Assembly: GCA_023664605.1 (NCBI GenBank)
Contig: JAMPFF010000002.1
Coordinates: 186,001-250,000 of the forward strand
From: Clostridium sp.
GTDB lineage: Bacteria > Bacillota > Clostridia > Lachnospirales > Lachnospiraceae
DNA: 64,000 nucleotides
Direction: 5' to 3'
Below the pieces are notes generated by a model. The model did no database searches. It was not told where the DNA came from and was given only the letters and a program-made list of their open reading frames with translations. Below, piece after piece: positions 27,910 to 36,882 of this stretch; positions within the stretch are counted from its first letter, which is position 1, and every line of letters starts with the position of its first letter. Position numbers and translations under genes: made by a program.

Positions 27910-29257
27910 TAAATTACGAAAGACTTTATTTATGGTTATTATGATATTTTTCATGATAACGGTTATCGTCGCGATAACGAATTGGGAACTGATACAGGAT
28001 AAGCTTGGCCTTGGTGGGAAAACGCAGACGGCGTCGGCGGATGTGGTGACGGCGCAGGAAGAAGCGTCTGCAAGCAAGCAGTTAGGAAATGACCTGAACG
28101 CCTTTATGCAGGATGAAACATTTTTTGATGCGGAAGTGCGCTATAAGAGCATCGAAACATATTCCGGGAAAGTTGTTTCTTTCATGATGAGTTCCGTGGC
28201 AAAAGACCTGCGTATTATGATTGTTGACAGCCGCGGGGAGCTGGTAACGGGCGCGCCTTTTTCCGTAACCATTCAGGGGTTGGGAGAGTATACGGACGAA
28301 GACGAAGACGGCGTTATCTATCTTGACAAGCTGCGCGCCGGGGAATACAGCGTATCCATGAATGAAATAGAGGGCTATAAAGTACCTAATGTCGTGACGA
28401 CCATTAAGGTAAAACAGGATATTGAATACCGGGTTTTGGATGATATTGAATATTTGATGCTGACGGAGAACGATATTGACGCCTCCAAAGAGGATACGGA
28501 GGTAAAAGGCGCGGAAGATGACGCTGATGGAACGGAGAATACCGCGTTTGAAGCTTTCGGTGAAAATGTGAAAAAAGGAATTGACGTTTCCAAGTGGAAT
28601 CAGACGATAGATTGGGAAGAGGTCAAGGAAGACGGCGTGGAATTTGCGATTATCCGCTGCGGTTACCGAGGTTCGTCGAGCGGTTCTCTTGTTATCGACC
28701 CGATGTATATCGAAAATATCGAAGGTGCAATCGAAGCGGATATTCCTGTCGGCGTGTATTTCTTTACACAGGCCGTCAACGAGGTAGAGGCCGTGGAAGA
28801 GGCCAGTATGGTTATCAATCTGATTCGTGAATATGATGTGGATTATCCGGTATTTTTGGACAGTGAGAGCGCCGGAGGAAGAGGCAGGGCGGATTCGCTG
28901 GAGACGGCGGAGCGGACGAAGATTCATAAGGCATTTATGGAAACGATTGCCTCCGCGGGCTATGAAACGGGTATATACGGTTCTGCGAACTGGCTGACGA
29001 AGAAAGTGAATATGAAAGAGCTGTCGGAATACAATACATGGCTTGCGGAGTATGCGGACATCCCTACTTATGATGAGTATTATCATATGTGGCAGTATAC
29101 TTCCAAGGGAAGCATAAACGGTATTTCCACCAATGTAGACCTTAATTTATGCTATATGAATATAGATACCTCAATCGACCATTCGGCCGCTTCCGGCGGG
29201 TATACGGGAGTTGTCAACGGAGATACCGGAAATGTGCCAAACAGTAATGGAGATTAG
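27899..29257 (+). CDS. Membrane-anchored GH25 muramidase with SpaA-like domain
   Basis: About 452 residues: short cytoplasmic start, one membrane segment (about 9-28), a SpaA-like beta domain (about 95-180), an acidic linker, and a GH25 domain from about residue 221 with [17 protein letters not shown] and FLDSES. The GH25 part is strongly similar to that of the 1127-residue protein, including [19 protein letters not shown]. The ATG at 27899, with AGAGG seven bases upstream, is preferred over a TTG two codons earlier; it overlaps the end of rfbA. Sitting inside the rfb cluster, it is probably co-expressed with polysaccharide export. Confidence 0.88.
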   Translation: MDSNKLRKTLFMVIMIFFMITVIVAITNWELIQDKLGLGGKTQTASADVVTAQEEASASKQLGNDLNAFMQDETFFDAEVRYKSIETYSGKVVSFMMSSVAKDLRIMIVDSRGELVTGAPFSVTIQGLGEYTDEDEDGVIYLDKLRAGEYSVSMNEIEGYKVPNVVTTIKVKQDIEYRVLDDIEYLMLTENDIDASKEDTEVKGAEDDADGTENTAFEAFGENVKKGIDVSKWNQTIDWEEVKEDGVEFAIIRCGYRGSSSGSLVIDPMYIENIEGAIEADIPVGVYFFTQAVNEVEAVEEASMVINLIREYDVDYPVFLDSESAGGRGRADSLETAERTKIHKAFMETIASAGYETGIYGSANWLTKKVNMKELSEYNTWLAEYADIPTYDEYYHMWQYTSKGSINGISTNVDLNLCYMNIDTSIDHSAASGGYTGVVNGDTGNVPNSNGD

Positions 29258-29271
29258 AAAGGGAGGAAAAA

Positions 29272-29835
29272 ATGGGAAAGCTAACGGTAGAGACATGCGA
29301 GATAGAAGGGCTTAAGATTATTACGCCACAAGTGCGTACGGACGCCAGAGGGTATTTCATAGAAACTTATCAGTATGAGGATTTCAAGGCGATAGGCATC
29401 GACCAGGTATTCGTGCAGGATAACCAGTCCGCATCCGTCAAAGGCGTTTTGAGAGGGCTTCATTTTCAGATTAACTATCCGCAGGATAAGTTAGTCAGAG
29501 TACTGCGGGGTGAAGTATACGACGTGGCGGTAGATTTGCGTCCGGGTTCTAAAACCTATGGCAAGTGGCACGGCGTGCTGCTTTCGGAGGAAAATAAAAA
29601 GCAGTTTTTTGTGCCGAAGAATTTTGCGCATGGTTTTCTCGTTGTGTCTGATTATGCGGAGTTTGCCTATAAATGTACGGAACTTTATCATCCGAATGAT
29701 GAGGGCGGCATCCGCTGGAACGACCCTGATATCGGCGTGGAATGGCCGATTCCTGACGGAATGCAGTTAATTCAGTCGGATAAAGACACTAAATGGGGCG
29801 GTATGCAGGAGTTTACCGAGAAATATCGGAAATAA
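29272..29835 (+). CDS. rfbC: dTDP-4-dehydrorhamnose 3,5-epimerase
   Basis: A 187-residue cupin epimerase. Motifs include IETYQYEDF, LRGLHFQ (catalytic His), VAVDLRPGSKTYG, and YKCTELYHP (catalytic Tyr region). It epimerises C3 and C5 of dTDP-4-keto-6-deoxyglucose. An AGGGAGG ribosome site precedes the start. The final reductase rfbD is not in the window. Confidence 0.95.
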   Translation: MGKLTVETCEIEGLKIITPQVRTDARGYFIETYQYEDFKAIGIDQVFVQDNQSASVKGVLRGLHFQINYPQDKLVRVLRGEVYDVAVDLRPGSKTYGKWHGVLLSEENKKQFFVPKNFAHGFLVVSDYAEFAYKCTELYHPNDEGGIRWNDPDIGVEWPIPDGMQLIQSDKDTKWGGMQEFTEKYRK

Positions 29836-29856
29836 GAGCGGAGATTTCATAGGAAA

Positions 29857-30894
29857 ATGAACGCGAATGATATACAAGTACAGGAAAACAAAAAAAAGAA
29901 GTCTTTTTCTTTTCCAAAGCCCGCAGCGATTGCCATATTCTGGGGGCTTGGTTTGATTCTGGCAATTATTTTGATAACGCATCATAATCCGCTGGCGGAC
30001 CAGGTAACGGAACGCATGAAAAAGGTCAGCGGCTGCGTGCTGATTACCTTTACCTGTATCATTTTTGCTCTTTTCTATGATGGCTTGACGACGATTCCGA
30101 TAGAACTTTTTCAGAGCAGGCGACTGATTTGGAAGCTTGCGAAGAATGACTTTAAAAAGCGGTATGCCGGTTCCTATCTGGGCGTCGTATGGGCGATGGC
30201 GCAGCCTGTCGTAACAGTTGTTATGTATTGGATTGTGTTTGACAGGGTGTTCGATACCAGAAGCCAGTTAGTGGCAAGCGGCGTGGAAGTGCCGTATGTG
30301 CTGTATCTGACGGCGGGGCTTGTGCCGTGGTTTTATTTCTCGGAAGCCATTACGCAGGGAACGATGGCCTTATTGGAATATAATTATCTCGTGAAAAAGG
30401 TTGTTTTCAATATCAGTATTTTACCGATTATTAAGGTGATTGCGGCGACTTTCATTCATGTGTTTTTTGTCTGCATCCTGCTGATTGTGGCAATCGGGTA
30501 CGGGTATTATCCGACGATTTATACATTACAGTTGTTTTATTATAGTTTCTGCATGTTTCTTTTGGTGCTTGCCATGAGTTATTTTACCTGTGCGCTGGTT
30601 GTATTTATCAGGGATTTGCAGCAGATTATCAATATCGCCTTGCAGATTGGCATGTGGGCGACGCCGATTTTGTGGGATATCTCCATGTTGACGGAAGATT
30701 CCATGAAATCCCTTTTTAAATTGAACCCGATGGTTTATATCGTAAACGGCTACCGCAGCGCGATTTATGAACAGGAATGGTTTTGGGAACACTTTTATTC
30801 CTCCACCTACTTCTGGATATTTACCATCAGCCTTTTTTGTGTGGGAACGTTGATTTTCAAGAAACTGCGGGTGCATTTTGCGGACGTACTATAA
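29857..30894 (+). CDS. ABC-2 type polysaccharide exporter permease (Wzm/TagG-like)
   Basis: A 345-residue membrane protein of the Wzm/TagG class. It has a cytoplasmic Lys-rich start, two extra N-terminal hydrophobic segments (about 24-42 and 60-80), and the typical core starting at LAKNDFKKRYAGSYLGVVWAMAQP. About eight membrane segments are seen in total, versus six usual, the extra pair being N-terminal. It forms the exporter channel with the next gene, moving undecaprenyl-linked polymer across the membrane. Confidence 0.92.
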   Translation: MNANDIQVQENKKKKSFSFPKPAAIAIFWGLGLILAIILITHHNPLADQVTERMKKVSGCVLITFTCIIFALFYDGLTTIPIELFQSRRLIWKLAKNDFKKRYAGSYLGVVWAMAQPVVTVVMYWIVFDRVFDTRSQLVASGVEVPYVLYLTAGLVPWFYFSEAITQGTMALLEYNYLVKKVVFNISILPIIKVIAATFIHVFFVCILLIVAIGYGYYPTIYTLQLFYYSFCMFLLVLAMSYFTCALVVFIRDLQQIINIALQIGMWATPILWDISMLTEDSMKSLFKLNPMVYIVNGYRSAIYEQEWFWEHFYSSTYFWIFTISLFCVGTLIFKKLRVHFADVL

Positions 30895-30924
30895 TATCAT
30901 GCAGGCCATACAGGGAGATTTCAT

Positions 30925-32211
30925 ATGCAGGATAAAAAAATAGCGATTCAGGTGAAGGACCTGGAAAAAGTCTATAAATTATACGATAAGCCTTCCGACA
31001 GGGTAAAAGAGGCATTGGGATTCGGCAGAGGCAAAAGGCATACGCAGCATCATGCCTTAAAGGGAGTCAACCTGACTATCTATCAGGGGGAAACGGTGGG
31101 CATTATCGGTACGAACGGTTCCGGGAAATCCACCATATTAAAAATCATTACGGGCGTATTGAACCCCACAAAGGGTGATGTGGCCGTCAACGGGCGTATT
31201 TCCGCACTTCTGGAACTTGGCGCGGGATTTAATATGGAATATAACGGTATTGAAAATATTTATTTGAATGGCACGATGATAGGTTTTTCCGAAAAGGAAA
31301 TCAGTGAAAAGTTAAATGATATATTGGAATTTGCCGATATCGGGGAATATGTGCATCAGCCGGTAAAGACCTATTCAAGCGGTATGTTTGTAAGGCTTGC
31401 GTTTGCGGTGGCAATTAATATTGAACCGGAAATTTTAATTGTAGACGAGGCGCTTTCGGTGGGCGACGTTTTTTTTCAGGCAAAATGCTATCATAAGTTT
31501 GAAGAATTTAAACAGATGGGAAAAACAATCGTCTTTGTCAGTCATGATTTAAGCAGTATCAGTAAATACTGTGACAGGGTTGTCCTCTTAAATCAGGGCG
31601 TAAAGCTTGGCGAGGGCGCGCCGAAAGAAATGATAGACCGCTATAAGCAGGTGCTTGTCGGACAGTATACGATAGAAGAATCCGACGGGGAAAGCCTTTT
31701 AGAAGATGAACAACTGCGAAAAGCGGCGGCAAAAGGGGCGGGCGCGGCGAAAGCGGCAAATGTCAATCCGGACGTCATCGAATACGGCTCTAAAAAAGCG
31801 GTGATTGCGCAGTATTATATAACGGACGATAAGGAAGTAAAAACCGCGGCGCTTATCAAAGGAAGCCGTTTTCATATTCATATGAAAGTGGATATTATTG
31901 AGGATATTGCGGCTCCGGTCTTTGCTTTTACGATTAAAAACAGTAAAGGTACGGAAATTACCGGTACGAATACCATGTTTGAAAAGGCGTTTTTGGAATC
32001 GGTAAAGGCCGGGGAAAGCAAGGAAATCATTTTTACGCAGGATATGGACCTACAGGGCGGGGAGTATCTGCTTTCTCTTGGCGTAACGGGATACGAGGGC
32101 GACGAATTTACGGTTTACCACCGTTTGTATGATATTATGAATATAACGGTCATTTCGGATAAAGATACGGTCGGATTTTATGATATGAATTCGCAGATTC
32201 AGATTATATAG
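30925..32211 (+). CDS. Polysaccharide ABC transporter ATPase with C-terminal glycan-recognition domain (Wzt-like)
   Basis: A 428-residue ATPase. Walker A GTNGSGKST (about 62-70), ABC signature YSSGMFVRLAF (about 153), and Walker B LIVDEALSVGD. After about residue 290 there is a beta-sandwich extension of the Wzt type that in E. coli O9a recognises the capped end of the chain. The presence of this domain next to a WbdD-like gene suggests end-group-dependent export. It starts 30 bases after the permease. Confidence 0.93.
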   Translation: MQDKKIAIQVKDLEKVYKLYDKPSDRVKEALGFGRGKRHTQHHALKGVNLTIYQGETVGIIGTNGSGKSTILKIITGVLNPTKGDVAVNGRISALLELGAGFNMEYNGIENIYLNGTMIGFSEKEISEKLNDILEFADIGEYVHQPVKTYSSGMFVRLAFAVAINIEPEILIVDEALSVGDVFFQAKCYHKFEEFKQMGKTIVFVSHDLSSISKYCDRVVLLNQGVKLGEGAPKEMIDRYKQVLVGQYTIEESDGESLLEDEQLRKAAAKGAGAAKAANVNPDVIEYGSKKAVIAQYYITDDKEVKTAALIKGSRFHIHMKVDIIEDIAAPVFAFTIKNSKGTEITGTNTMFEKAFLESVKAGESKEIIFTQDMDLQGGEYLLSLGVTGYEGDEFTVYHRLYDIMNITVISDKDTVGFYDMNSQIQII

Positions 32212-32291
32212 TAATCGGCAATTTGTGCCGGAGCGTCACAAATATGCCTTGATGGAGTCTGTCGCGAAAATGTTTCGGAATGGGGATTAAA

Positions 32292-34355
32292 ATGGACAAA
32301 ACAGAACAAATAGAAGAAATAGGGAAAATAAAACTGAATCTGAAGCACTATCCGGGAGAGGATTTGTATTGTGACGGGGAGATTGAGGATGAACTTTTGG
32401 AAATAGCGAGAAATTACGCGCAGGTGGAATATCCCCGCATCATAGAGGAAAGAAAAAGCTGGGAAGTGCTGTATCATTTTTCCGCGCTGCGGGAAAATAT
32501 CGTGGAGTGGTTACCGATTGATAAAAACATGAAAGTGCTGGAGATAGGCTCCGGCTGTGGCGCGATTACAGGCGCACTGGCGAAAAAGGCAAAAGAAGTA
32601 ACCTGTATTGATTTATCAAAAAAAAGAAGCCTTATCAATGCCTACAGGCATATGGACTGTGAGAATGTGACGATTCACGTCGGCAATTTTCAGGATGTGG
32701 AACCCGATTTGGACTGTGATTATGATTATATCTGTTTAATTGGCGTTTTTGAGTACGGGCAGGCGTATATCGATTCCGAACATCCCTATGAGGATTTTCT
32801 GCATATTATCGAAAAGCATAGAAAACCGGACGGGCATATTGCTATCGCCATAGAGAATAAGCTGGGCTTAAAATATTGGGCAGGCTGCAAGGAAGACCAT
32901 TTAGGCACATGGTTCAGCGGTCTGGAAGATTATCCGGAGGGCGGCGTTGTCAGGACTTTTACAAAGGACGGATTGATACGGACAGCGAAAAAATGCGGCT
33001 TTTCGGATATTTCCATGTATTATCCGTATCCGGACTATAAATTTATGACAACGCTCTACTCGGATGCCAGGCTGCCTAAGGCGGGAGAGCTGTCCTTGAA
33101 TCTGCGTAATTTTGACAGGGAGAGATTACAGCTATTTGATGAGAAACTGGTGTTTGATACCCTTATTAAAGAAAAGCAGTTCCCGCTTTTTTCCAATTCC
33201 TATATGATGATATTGGGAAAAGAGCCTGATATCAAGTATGTGAAATATTCTAACGACAGAGTGGATGATTTTCAAATCAAAACACTGGTTACGCATAGTG
33301 ATAGGAATGGGGTAATACAAAAACAAATAGAAAAACACCCGTTATCCAAAATGGCAAAGGAACATATCGAGCAGATATACTGCGCCTATGAGAAGCTGAT
33401 GGAGCGTTTTCAGGGTGGACAGCTTTCCATAAACCGCTGCCGTCTGGTTAAAGAGCAGGAACTGTATGCGCAATTTGAGTATATAGAGGGAAGAACGCTG
33501 GAGGAACTTCTCGATGAATGTCTGGAGCGGAATGATATAGAAAAATTTCATATGTTATTTGATGAATATTTGGAAAAGATTTCCTATGGGCAGGAGGTTC
33601 CGGTTACCGACTATGACTTAATTTTCCCGAATATTATAATCTCCGGAGACGGTACATGGCATGTGATAGATTATGAATGGACATTTGCCAGACAGATGGA
33701 ACCAAAGGAGATTGCATTCCGCGCCGTTTACTGCTATCTGTTGGAAAATGAAAAAAGAAATAAATTGAATTTAGATTTAATATTAAAGAAATTAGGCATT
33801 ACCGAGATGGATGCCGAACAGTACAGGCAGCAGGAAATGAAGTTTCAAAAGTATGTAACGGGAAAAAGAATGTCGATGGCGCAGATAAGAGACGCCATCG
33901 GACAGCCTGTTTATACGCTTTCCGATATGCCCATGATGACGCCTGCCGAGAAGCAGAAAAACAGAGTGCAGATTTATGAAGATATGGGAGAAGGTTTTTC
34001 GGAGGAAAATTCATATTTTCTGGAAGATACCGAAACAGAGTGGAAAGAGTTTGAACTTATTGTGGCAGAGGGAAGAAATGCGTTACGCATTGACCCATGC
34101 AGCTACTATTGCCTTGTCTTTATCAAAGAAATCAAGTGGAACGACGAAACGGTAACGTTTAAAAATAAAAAGACAGTAACAAACGGTTTCCGCGTAGGGG
34201 AGGGCGTTTATGCGTTTGCGACAACGGACCCTAATATTACGCTGTATTTATCGGAACTGGAAAAACGGCCGGAAAATAAATTACAGGTGTCTATGCAGGT
34301 AACGAAGATGCCGGAGGAAACCATAAGTCATATGCAAAAAAGGGGATTATTCTGA
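32292..34355 (+). CDS. WbdD-like bifunctional methyltransferase-kinase (chain terminator)
   Basis: About 687 residues. The N-terminal part has a class I SAM-methyltransferase motif VLEIGSGCG (about 82-90), CIDLSKKR and a downstream acidic loop. The central part (about 350-530) has a kinase-like fold of the aminoglycoside-phosphotransferase kind: DYDLIFPN (about 441-448) for the catalytic Asp and Asn, and VIDYEW for the metal Asp. A beta-rich tail follows. This order recalls WbdD, which adds methyl and phosphate caps that fix chain length and license export by Wzt. The neighbouring Wzt carries the matching recognition domain. The start at 32292 has GGGGATT upstream; 32280 is also possible. Confidence 0.7.
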   Translation: MDKTEQIEEIGKIKLNLKHYPGEDLYCDGEIEDELLEIARNYAQVEYPRIIEERKSWEVLYHFSALRENIVEWLPIDKNMKVLEIGSGCGAITGALAKKAKEVTCIDLSKKRSLINAYRHMDCENVTIHVGNFQDVEPDLDCDYDYICLIGVFEYGQAYIDSEHPYEDFLHIIEKHRKPDGHIAIAIENKLGLKYWAGCKEDHLGTWFSGLEDYPEGGVVRTFTKDGLIRTAKKCGFSDISMYYPYPDYKFMTTLYSDARLPKAGELSLNLRNFDRERLQLFDEKLVFDTLIKEKQFPLFSNSYMMILGKEPDIKYVKYSNDRVDDFQIKTLVTHSDRNGVIQKQIEKHPLSKMAKEHIEQIYCAYEKLMERFQGGQLSINRCRLVKEQELYAQFEYIEGRTLEELLDECLERNDIEKFHMLFDEYLEKISYGQEVPVTDYDLIFPNIIISGDGTWHVIDYEWTFARQMEPKEIAFRAVYCYLLENEKRNKLNLDLILKKLGITEMDAEQYRQQEMKFQKYVTGKRMSMAQIRDAIGQPVYTLSDMPMMTPAEKQKNRVQIYEDMGEGFSEENSYFLEDTETEWKEFELIVAEGRNALRIDPCSYYCLVFIKEIKWNDETVTFKNKKTVTNGFRVGEGVYAFATTDPNITLYLSELEKRPENKLQVSMQVTKMPEETISHMQKRGLF

Positions 34356-34358
34356 TTG

Positions 34359-36743
34359 ATGGAAAAAAAGTCGGATTCCCATGACTGGGCGGCTTATTAT
34401 CAGGCGGCTTATGAGAGGGAGAAAAAAAAGAATACGGTTTTGGCGGGTAAAATAGCGGATGCCGAAGCAAAGGAAAGCGACCTTATGTTTTCTCTGGGGC
34501 GGATTCAAAACAGCGTCTTCTGGAGAATGCTGACGCCGGCAAGAAAGTGCTATCATATGCTTACCGGAGGAGGAAAACGCCGCCTATCACAAGGCAGCCG
34601 GACAAAGCGCGGCTTGTCGGGAGCGGAAGAGTCTTTTATCCGTTCGACGGAAGCTGTGAAACTGCAGGAGGCCGTGCAGGCATATGAGCAGGAAGTTTAC
34701 CGTCAGAAACATCCGTATCTGCAATGGATAAAACAGTATGAACAAAAGGAAGATACCAATACAGAATACAATAACATGCGCAATGGAAAGGCGTATCAGA
34801 TAACAGGCTGGCATCAGAGAGAGATTCCGGATACAGACCTGTGTATTGTTGCCTGTGGCAATGGTATGTTGGCTGCAAAAATAGAAGAAAAAATAAAATC
34901 ATGGTTTAATAAAAATGAAAGCTGCCTGTTTGCCTATGCGGACGAGGATTATTACTGGGAAATACCGACAAACAGAATGCATCCCTGGTATAAGCCGTGC
35001 TATTCGCCCGATACGCTTCTGGCATTCTGCTATATAGGGCATATGCTGATTACAAAACAGATGTTATATGATGAGTTTATCAGGGAAAAAGGCGGCGAAG
35101 ATGCGCTTTCCTATTCGGATTTTTACGATTTATGCCTGCGGCTGGAAGAAAAGGCCGGGGAGTGCGGAGGCAGTATTTTTCATATTGAAGAGGTTTTATT
35201 CCATAACTGTTATGAGCCGGATAAGCAGGCGGCCGCACAGATAGAAGAGGCGAGACAGGCCGGGGCGGACGTCCTGGAGAGAGCGGAAGAACAGCTTTTA
35301 AAAGAACTGGAAAACGGACGCGGTATGCTAGGTTGTGACGCCTCCTGTATGGACGTTAGAGAGGCGGCGCTTCATAGAAGAGGAATCCGGGCGCATTTGC
35401 AGATTGGCCCGATACCGGATATTTACCATGTGGCATACGAGCTGCCCGATAAGGCGGATGCAGCGGGCGACGAGCGGGAACCTATGATATCGGTTGTTAT
35501 TCCATCTAAAGACCATCCCGACGTGCTGGAAAGATGTCTCTCCTCTTTTCGGGAGAAAACGGATTATGGCAATTATGAATGGATCGTCGTGGATAACGGC
35601 AGCAGCACAGAGAATAAAAGCCGTATGGAGGCATTGCAGAAAGAGTATGGTTTTTGCTATCTCTATGAACCAATGGAGTTTAACTTCTCGGCGATGTGCA
35701 ATCTGGGCGTATCCCGGGCGAAGGGAGACTATATTCTGCTGCTGAATGATGACGTGGAGATTATTGAGAAGGACTGGCTGCGAATTATGGCAGGACAGGC
35801 GGGGCAGGCGCATACCGGGGCGGTAGGAGCCAAGTTGTGGTATGCGGACAGCGACGCCATTCAACATGCGGGCATTACCAATATGAATATCGGACCCTCC
35901 CATAAGCTGATTACGTTTCCGGATGACAGAAACTATTATTACGGTCACAATCAGGTAACGTATAATATGATTGGCGTGACCGCGGCCTGTCTGATGGTGG
36001 CGAAAAGCAAATATCAGGAAGTCGGCGGTCTGGATGAGACGATGAAAGTCGCCTATAATGATGTGGATTTTTGTTTTAAATTAATCGAGGCGGGATATTA
36101 CAACGTGCTTCGCAATGACGCTATACTATATCATTATGAATCTTTGAGCAGAGGATTGGACGAGCAGGATGATAATAAATGGGAAAGACTGCTTTGTGAA
36201 AAGGAAAATTTATATGCAAAGCATCCGGCAATGCAGGGCAGGGATGATTTTTACCATAAAAGTCTGATTGACAACGCCTCCAATTACGTGTGCAATTTTA
36301 AATTTGATTATGAAAATAACTTAAAAACGACAGAGGTTTCTGTCGAAAATGCAAGAAATCTTGCAGTGGCACAGGAAGGCGTCCTTCAGTTGACGATAGA
36401 CAGGGCTGAGAAGCAGCACAAAATCCATCGGGAGGAACCCGATATCATGTACGTTATGGGCTGGTGTTACATCCCCGGGAAAGACAATGCCAAATACGTC
36501 AAAAAGCTTGTATTACAGCAGGAAAACGGCGATTTTTATACGGCGGATATATGCCCGTGGTTCCGCAGGGATGCCGCGGCGGTTTTGTCCGGAGAAGTCA
36601 ATATTTCCCTGGCCGGATTTGTCCTGCGCGTCAAGAAAGAAAAGCTGCATTTTGGCACATGGCGAATTGGTATGCTGGCGATTGATTTAGAGACGAATCA
36701 CAGACTTTTGACATGGTCCGACAAGAAAATGACCGTAATATGA
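34359..36743 (+). CDS. Large GT2 glycosyltransferase with coiled-coil start
   Basis: A 794-residue protein. It begins with a coiled coil ending in RIQNSVFWRMLTP, a motif common to wall-glycan glycosyltransferases. Residues about 150-330 look like a worn GT2 domain that keeps YADEDYYWE and YKPCYSPDTLL but lacks the usual first nucleotide-binding strand. A full GT2 domain follows from about residue 378 (ISVVIPSKD, DNGSSTE, LLLNDDVE, NDVDFCFKL). A further 130-residue tail is of unknown type. It probably adds one or more sugars (rhamnose-type families share these motifs). The frame opens at the previous stop without a gap. Confidence 0.85.
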   Translation: MEKKSDSHDWAAYYQAAYEREKKKNTVLAGKIADAEAKESDLMFSLGRIQNSVFWRMLTPARKCYHMLTGGGKRRLSQGSRTKRGLSGAEESFIRSTEAVKLQEAVQAYEQEVYRQKHPYLQWIKQYEQKEDTNTEYNNMRNGKAYQITGWHQREIPDTDLCIVACGNGMLAAKIEEKIKSWFNKNESCLFAYADEDYYWEIPTNRMHPWYKPCYSPDTLLAFCYIGHMLITKQMLYDEFIREKGGEDALSYSDFYDLCLRLEEKAGECGGSIFHIEEVLFHNCYEPDKQAAAQIEEARQAGADVLERAEEQLLKELENGRGMLGCDASCMDVREAALHRRGIRAHLQIGPIPDIYHVAYELPDKADAAGDEREPMISVVIPSKDHPDVLERCLSSFREKTDYGNYEWIVVDNGSSTENKSRMEALQKEYGFCYLYEPMEFNFSAMCNLGVSRAKGDYILLLNDDVEIIEKDWLRIMAGQAGQAHTGAVGAKLWYADSDAIQHAGITNMNIGPSHKLITFPDDRNYYYGHNQVTYNMIGVTAACLMVAKSKYQEVGGLDETMKVAYNDVDFCFKLIEAGYYNVLRNDAILYHYESLSRGLDEQDDNKWERLLCEKENLYAKHPAMQGRDDFYHKSLIDNASNYVCNFKFDYENNLKTTEVSVENARNLAVAQEGVLQLTIDRAEKQHKIHREEPDIMYVMGWCYIPGKDNAKYVKKLVLQQENGDFYTADICPWFRRDAAAVLSGEVNISLAGFVLRVKKEKLHFGTWRIGMLAIDLETNHRLLTWSDKKMTVI

Positions 36744-36882
36744 ACAAATAAAATTGTTGCTGTTATTGAAAATGAGATAGAAACTTAAATGTAAATATAA
36801 TCGAGAAAAAATTAAAACTAAATTTAATGCACAAATTCCGCACTGCGGTTATGTTATTGCAACAGGGAGGGATAACATCGAT

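Noticed and set aside
28082-29086. 334-residue minus-strand frame
   Set aside because: It covers the GH25 muramidase gene in antisense, and its translation shows no domain while the + strand frame has a clear GH25 domain.
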